Assembly (NCBI GenBank): GCA_031549605.1
Contig: JAVBPM010000065.1
Location: 1-19,890, forward strand
Length of the DNA stretch: 19,890 nt
Reading direction: 5' to 3'
DNA from: WRAI01 sp031549605
Lineage (GTDB): Bacteria; Bacillota; Clostridia; Oscillospirales; UBA929
Below the pieces are notes generated by a model. It saw nothing but the letters and a program-made list of their open reading frames with translations. It made no database searches and had not been told where the DNA came from. This document shows, piece after piece, positions 18,747 to 19,890 of this stretch (the stretch's first letter is position 1; each line of letters opens with the position of its first letter). Both the position numbers and the translations under genes were made by a program.

Positions 18747-19890
18747 CTACGCCACACGTATCGTGAGATTGCCCAGCTCGTCAGTGCGATAGATGTCGGC
18801 GCCGCAGTCGCGCAACCGCTGCAGCGTCTCGCTGCCGGGATGCCCAAAACTATTGCGCCCAACGCTGATCAGGGCCGCCTCCGGCTGACACTCAGTAAGC
18901 AGATAATCGCCGGTCGAATGCTTGGAGCCGTGGTGACCAACCATGAGCACCGACAGATGCGGCAGGTCGTACAGCCCCGCCAGCACGCGCTCGATCGCCG
19001 TGCTCATATCGCCGGTAATCAACAGCGAAAAGCCCTTGCACGTCAACAGCACCGCAAGACCCGCGTCGTTGCGGTTACCGGCGCCGACCGGCGCAAAGAC
19101 ATACACCTGCGCCTCACCCAGCGATAGCTGCCTATTGCTGTCAACCGTCAGCACCTCGTCGCCCGTCTGACCGGCAACCTCGCTCGCCGCCGGATCGCCT
19201 ACGGGCACAAGCACCTGCCCAATGTCTATCGTCTGCGCCACTTCAACCAGCCCGTTGGTGTGGTCGGCGTCGCCATGCGTCAGCAGCACGGCGTCCAGCC
19301 GCGCTGTTTTCTGCAAGCCCAGACTGCTCAGCGTGCGCGCAGCCGCGTCGGCATTCAGGCTACCGCAGTCAATCAGCAGCGTCTGCCCGTTGCTCTGCGC
19401 CAGAATGGCCTGTCCCTGCCCAACATCCACCGCCGTCACGGTCAGCGCCGCCCGGTCGCGGTCCAACAGCGACAGCGTGTAGGTCGCCGCCAGCATCACA
19501 ACGCAAGCGCCGACAACCGGCAGCAACAGCCGCCGTTTCTGGCGCGACGTCATCCACATCAGCGCCAGTGCTCCGCTGCCGCACAGCCAAAGCGCGGCAT
19601 AGAACTCACCCAGCGCCAGCGACGCGAAGGGAATAGACCCCAGCAGCTTGATGCAGCCCCACATCCACGTGGCGGGCACCCACATCAGCGCGCCAACCAG
19701 CGACGCCAACGGCGCCCATACAGCCAACGTCAGCAGATAGAGCGGCGTCAACAAAAACAACGCCGCCACCGCCCCCAGCACAAGCAGCGTCGAAATCGGC
19801 GCCACCCGCGACAGCGTGCCAAAATAGTACACAATCAACGGCGTGGATAACACACGCGCCGCCATCGACGTGGCCAACCCGCCAATGATA
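18747..19890 (-). CDS. comEC: ComEC/Rec2 DNA-uptake channel protein (5' part off the window)
   Basis: C-terminal part of the membrane channel that brings single-stranded DNA into competent cells. The reading frame is open to the right edge, so the start and most of the N-terminal region are missing; a TTG at 19875-19877 is not the real start. The visible part begins with the end of the Competence domain (PLIVYYFGTLSRVAP, several hydrophobic helices), then a metallo-beta-lactamase-like domain: VDVGQGQAIL, LLIDCGS, the metal motif HGDADH at 19260-19277, LLITGDMS and VGHHGSKHS. The metal-binding residues are present, so the nuclease-like domain looks intact. The gene heads the comEC-holA-rnmV cluster. 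Presence of this gene alone does not prove competence. Confidence 0.92.
   Translation of the reverse strand, partial: IIGGLATSMAARVLSTPLIVYYFGTLSRVAPISTLLVLGAVAALFLLTPLYLLTLAVWAPLASLVGALMWVPATWMWGCIKLLGSIPFASLALGEFYAALWLCGSGALALMWMTSRQKRRLLLPVVGACVVMLAATYTLSLLDRDRAALTVTAVDVGQGQAILAQSNGQTLLIDCGSLNADAAARTLSSLGLQKTARLDAVLLTHGDADHTNGLVEVAQTIDIGQVLVPVGDPAASEVAGQTGDEVLTVDSNRQLSLGEAQVYVFAPVGAGNRNDAGLAVLLTCKGFSLLITGDMSTAIERVLAGLYDLPHLSVLMVGHHGSKHSTGDYLLTECQPEAALISVGRNSFGHPGSETLQRLRDCGADIYRTDELGNLTIRVA

Overview
The window looks like a chromosomal segment of a GC-rich Gram-positive anaerobe, most likely a clostridial Firmicute of the Oscillospirales/Ruminococcaceae kind. This is inferred from the protein families: a Clostridia-type beta and beta-prime without the large enterobacterial insertions, a topoisomerase IV A subunit of the clostridial type, a roughly 380-residue PRPP synthetase, a TOPRIM RNase M5, and an SLH-domain surface protein, together with strong AGGAGG-type ribosome binding sites. 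No rRNA, tRNA, CRISPR array, insertion sequence or phage gene was seen.

Layout from left to right. (1) Positions 1-2288, minus strand: an SLH-anchored secreted protein, cut by the left edge. It has a signal peptide, three SLH modules, a beta-rich region, an Ig-like domain and then at least three copies of a roughly 104-residue repeat that I do not recognise. (2) Positions 2289-2957: an AT-rich divergent intergenic region holding the promoter of the surface protein and a strong rpoB promoter, with A-tracts upstream and a 24-bp dyad over its -35 box. (3) Positions 2958-10211, plus strand: rpoB and rpoC, stop against start. They have no ribosomal-protein genes upstream and no str-operon genes downstream. 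(4) Positions 10224-10258: a bidirectional terminator. (5) Positions 10279-13457, minus strand: parC-corA, overlapping by 4 bp. (6) Positions 13625-15810, plus strand: prs-galE, divergent from parC. (7) Positions 15824-15849: a second bidirectional terminator. (8) Positions 15856-19890, minus strand: comEC (cut by the right edge), holA, rnmV and an MFS efflux-type transporter.

Most of the window is core housekeeping: transcription, chromosome decatenation, nucleotide and nucleotide-sugar precursors, replication clamp loading, 5S rRNA maturation and DNA uptake. The accessory elements are the surface protein and the MFS transporter. The least ordinary points are the unidentified repeat array, the isolation of rpoBC under its own dyad-containing promoter, the lack of a parE partner beside parC, and residue changes at known drug- or substrate-contact positions in RpoB, ParC and GalE. 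I found no clear new multi-gene system. The repeat protein is the best candidate for something undescribed.
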